64,000 nt of DNA from NCBI RefSeq assembly GCF_964204645.1, contig NC_134025.1:9615001-9679000 (forward strand), in the 5' to 3' direction. Position 1 is the stretch's first letter. Every line of letters begins with the position of its first letter. A model generated the notes under the pieces. That model did no database searches. It was not told the origin of the DNA and saw nothing but the letters and a program-made list of their open reading frames with translations. The translations under genes were made by a program, and so were the position numbers. Source of the stretch: Tubulanus polymorphus (Eukaryota > Nemertea > Palaeonemertea > Tubulaniformes > Tubulanidae). This document shows positions 60,814-64,000 of this stretch, piece by piece.

Positions 60814-63800
60814 CTTCCAGTTCTCTTGCACTTGCTGAATTTGTTCACTAATAATGGTTTGCAGCTTGGGCTGTACTATTCCTACAAGGGCTTGTCCACT
60901 TTGTACAGTGGACAACAAAAGTTGTTGGTCAACAGCTCCAAAAAATTTCTGAAACAAACCGCTATCATTGAAGGAATGCTACGGGGAACAAAGGTATGAG
61001 ACAAATCGGATGGTTGTATGGTTGATGATTAGCCCAGTGACTAGGATTGCCATTTCAAAACTTTAAACTCAACCTGTGCATTACCCGGTATGTGAATTTG
61101 AAAAAAGTTGGTTGCATCACACGAAAACACGTGCCATTTAGGAAAATTCACTGCAAATAGTGAGTGCTAGCTAGTACTATGACAATTCTTTAATTCAAAT
61201 CAAGTACTGCAATTACAGTTAGGAAATATTCTTAAAACAAAACGTAAAATTATAGGCCTAGATATCTGTTAGGATGGGAAATCAAGCATTTCGCATACAA
61301 GATACAAGAGGATTAGTAAAAATTTCCAACAGCTGAACTCAATACCCGACTTTTAATCAACAACCCACTGTATGTTCATACGGTACTTAATATAGGTGAT
61401 ACATCAACAATCCTAGACACTGAGCGAAGGACTACATATCAGCTATCCAAAAAAATCAATACTCACCCGATGTTGGATCAAAAGTTGACCGACAGTATAA
61501 TCAGAATTGCTCAAGGTTTTTTCAGCTTCGAGCAACCAATCCTCACTGTTTTTTGCGCACTCAAGGTATTTTAGCCAAGTTCGACGTAGAAATTCTGTGC
61601 GTTGCTCCCATTGTTTGGCTTGGGAGACGGTTCGCTGAAAGTTGGCCAAATATTACATGCCTCAATGCCACCAGGAAAATAATCATTCAACAGAAGAAGT
61701 GATAGAACAGAAGAATGATTTTGAATCTGTGTTTTGTGAGTTAAATTTTGATTGAAAATAATGTACAAAATCGTGCTTAAGTATGAAAATAAACAATGCA
61801 AACTGAATTTACTTTTTTCATAGGAATTTGTGTCAGGAATTCAGTGACTTCATAAGAAGACCATGGAACACATATTTGGGATCGCAAGAGCATTCAACAC
61901 TGACGACAGACAGACAGCAATAAGGGATACATTTAACTATTCACTAAGACATCGATATTTTGATTATTAAGACAAATATAAACTCTAATTGAAATGAAAG
62001 GTGTGTAATGCTATTTCAACAAGATTTTTTCTTAGATATAAGATCAAAGAAGTTGATTTTCAACATATTGTTCAGTTTCAACAATTCATTTTTGTCCCTT
62101 TTTAATATTTTGAAGTGTATTACCTATTTCAGTAAAAAATATGCAGGATATTGTTGTGTATTTATGAATATGTATGGATTTTGTTTGTTTTGAAAGAGAT
62201 TTCTTTATGTTTGGCATGTAGAAAGGAGGAAGGGAAAGACCAATGAGAAACCCAGCTCCAGTTAAACAACACGTCTGGCATGCCTGGCATGCATGATTTA
62301 TATCAACGCACGTAGAATTATGCATCTAATCTAGTTACTTCTGAATGTGGATTGTCAAACGCATACAGCACATAAATTCTAAACACTACTACATTTGTAA
62401 GCATTCTGGCGATATTTTTAGGGTTAATGATGAATTATATTATGCCGTGCTGACTAATTTCTAATGATTAAATTTATTAAGATTCTTCAAGCCGTAACTA
62501 CAACGTAAATGGCCTACCGATGGTAATGTCAAGTATGAAAATGCTAAAGTAACAGTAGGCATACAAACATCAACAAGTGGCAGCATAAGCCACTGGGAGA
62601 CTGAAATAAAGTTTCGTGTCAGTAAACAAAAAACATTGCGCCGAAACAACGGTTTCAGATTGTAGCAGGAAGCAAAAGCTGTTGCCATGGTAACCAAAAA
62701 ACCTTCCCATCGTATTTTTGAGCCTATGTCTCTAAAATAGCTGAAAATTTCCAAAATGTTACCTCCGTAGTTCACCGCTGATGACAAACCTACCTGGAAA
62801 CGTTCCTTAAGGTCATTGAATGTCTGCTCCATTTCAGCTGTATCCACGTTTTTCACACCGGCGCGCTGCATTTTTTGGAAAACTTTATTCTTGCCCTCGA
62901 GCATTGACTTGTAGTACGTTGTTTCAGAGAACAGTGCCTAGAATCGATTCAAGTATAACCATTTACTTCCTGATCAATCTTGCAAAGTCACCAAAGCTGT
63001 GACAAATTTCAGATTCAATACCTTGTGTTTTTCCAACTTGTCAGCGATTGATTCAATATTGCTGCTGTCTGGAGAATTTCCAACTAAAACAGCTTCAGCA
63101 TTGTCCAACCAATGACTTATATCTGAGATTCCAGTTTCCAAAGATTCTACTTGTGGAAGCATATTTTTCAGTCCTTTCACTCGGTCGGGAACTTCCTTCT
63201 GTACTTTTATGATGCGTTCCTTGATGACCTTCAGTGTGCCAAGCATTTCGTTGATGGTCTCCTGTGAACTTTCTTTAACAAGGGATTGACCAATCTTAGA
63301 CATTGTCTTGAAGTCAGTTTGAATGCCTTCGACCTCGCTTTGTGCTTTCTGTTAAAACAATTTTCTAACATATGTGAAAAGGAATCGAAGATCACACAAA
63401 AGACAGAAGTATCTTCATAGCTGATAATGCCTACCTCAAGCGCATGGAGAAGCTCTTTTATCTGAGGGTATGAACAAGGAATTGTTTTCTCCAACAGTGC
63501 TTCCACATCCTCCAGCCAATCAGAGATATTATCCACTCCAAACTTATACTCCTCGCGGGCCTTGTCGGCAACTTCTTTCTTGTGAACTGATTCAAGCTGA
63601 AATATATGACACATCATTATCATACAATTCATTCCTCTGACAAGAAAATCATGATTAATTCAAATAAGGATTTTAAAATTCTAGCAACTTCTGCTTAGCC
63701 CCTAACATGAAACATACCTGTTCAGTACCATCTTTGAAACGTTTATTAACAAATAACAAATTTTGTTTTATCTCGTTAGCAATTGGTGGTTCACAAACGT

Positions 63801-64000
63801 CAATAAGATAATTGCCGGCTTCGTTCAACATTTTGTGTTTCTCTTGAAACTGCGGAAAGTCTTCAAAGAATTTCTAAATATGAATCAAAGAAATACATCA
63901 ATTAGTACAGTTCTTTTAAAGGAAGTTAGGATTACATTTTTCATAGATATTCCACAAATATAAAACTTACGTTTCTTTCTTCAAGTGAAGCGGACAATTT
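60814..64000 (-). CDS. Rod exons, N-terminal-most part in the window
   Basis: Seven exons read in transcription order: 64000-63971 (cut by the window edge), 63873-63718, 63596-63435, 63348-63022, 62937-62794, 61634-61467 and 60948-60814. All complete ones are multiples of three and phase 0 (52, 54, 109, 48, 56 and 45 codons). Spectrin-repeat hallmarks include DWLEDVE near 63510, SHWLDNAEAVL near 63100 and SEDWLLEAEKTL near 61520. The last exon (ending NWK) uses a GC donor. Intron 62793-61635 (1.16 kb) shows nothing I recognise. The exon lengths do not follow the 109/51/55 rule seen further downstream, so this is an older or less uniform rod segment. Confidence 0.75.

Larger units (their letters stand above)
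1..64000 (-). other. Gene span: giant nesprin-like (SYNE1/Msp300/ANC-1 class) spectrin-repeat protein, internal part
   Basis: One minus-strand gene fills the window and is open at both ends. About 69 exons lie at 64000-32095, one alternative terminal exon at 26644-24383, and 40 exons at 20273-1. Adjacent exons join in frame. Exon 32400-32095 ends in phase 0, and both the terminal exon and exon 20273-20155 start in phase 0, so either can follow it. Coding content is about 5,620 codons upstream of the terminal exon and about 4,060 downstream. Predicted rods are tandem three-helix spectrin repeats with a Trp in helix A. Known nesprins tether the nuclear envelope to the cytoskeleton through N-terminal CH domains and a C-terminal KASH tail; neither lies here, so the class assignment rests on repeat style and size. 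Alternatives are a spectraplakin-type rod, or two adjacent genes meeting near 24 kb. Confidence 0.75.

Noticed and set aside
62461-62793. Extension of exon 62937-62794 through its donor
   Set aside because: The open frame continues past a good GT donor (CCAG|GTAGG), but the extension is not helical or rod-like, so it is intronic read-through.
1-64000. Spectraplakin (MACF1/dystonin/shot) identity
   Set aside because: No CH, plakin, plakin-repeat, EF-hand or GAS2 sequence is present, and the 109/51/55 module with GR..IR.EL motifs looks more like nesprins. Not excluded.

Overview
The window is animal DNA, AT-rich and intron-rich. Nearly all of it is the interior of one giant minus-strand gene that encodes an enormous spectrin-repeat rod. 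I traced about 110 exons by reading acceptor/donor pairs (mostly phase 0, introns mostly 80-700 nt). The gene runs off both ends: transcription enters at 64000 and leaves at 1. The repeat style (conserved helix-A Trp, SGDK/SGDR turns, PNTA..GR..IR.EL..L..DW motifs), mostly phase-0 introns and sheer size point to the nesprin/SYNE1-Msp300-ANC-1 class. The long splice path through this window alone is about 9,680 codons, with no CH, KASH, EF-hand, GAS2 or plakin domain inside it. A spectraplakin-type rod is the main alternative. Compact introns and a very large rod suggest an invertebrate; I cannot name the species.

Layout in transcription order. (1) 64000-52644: irregular spectrin-repeat exons, including a 39-nt micro-exon and a GC-AG intron. 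(2) 52549-34406: a strikingly regular array built from a three-exon module of 109+51+55 codons (215 residues, two spectrin repeats), about 16 copies. It has A/B alternation that implies a 430-residue ancestral unit, clean exon fusions, a few late intron insertions, and one 24-codon cassette that does not fit the repeat. (3) 34318-32095: non-modular rod exons. (4) 32094-26645: a 5.4-kb intron, part of it unusually CpG-rich. (5) 26644-24383: a 753-residue terminal exon with its own stop, holding an octapeptide (T/M/V)QTPxxxx array, an SxIP-like motif and Pro/Ser/Arg-rich sequence; most simply an alternative C-terminus. (6) 24382-20274: 3' UTR plus intron. (7) 20273-12293: more rod exons. (8) 10429-6668: a single 1,254-codon, phase 0/0 exon of disordered sequence inserted in the rod. 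(9) 6568-1: further small rod exons.

The inferred biology is a giant linker whose long form is a continuous spectrin rod interrupted by a huge disordered cassette. A shorter form ends after the modular rod in a tail with candidate LC8/dynein-light-chain and EB1-type motifs. Human SYNE1 also makes internally terminated rod isoforms (CPG2), so this layout has precedent. Intronic sequence carries a small palindromic MITE family (two copies), a recurrent TACCGGTA octamer, microsatellites and one possible plus-strand nested terminal exon. No tRNA, rRNA or CRISPR was seen.
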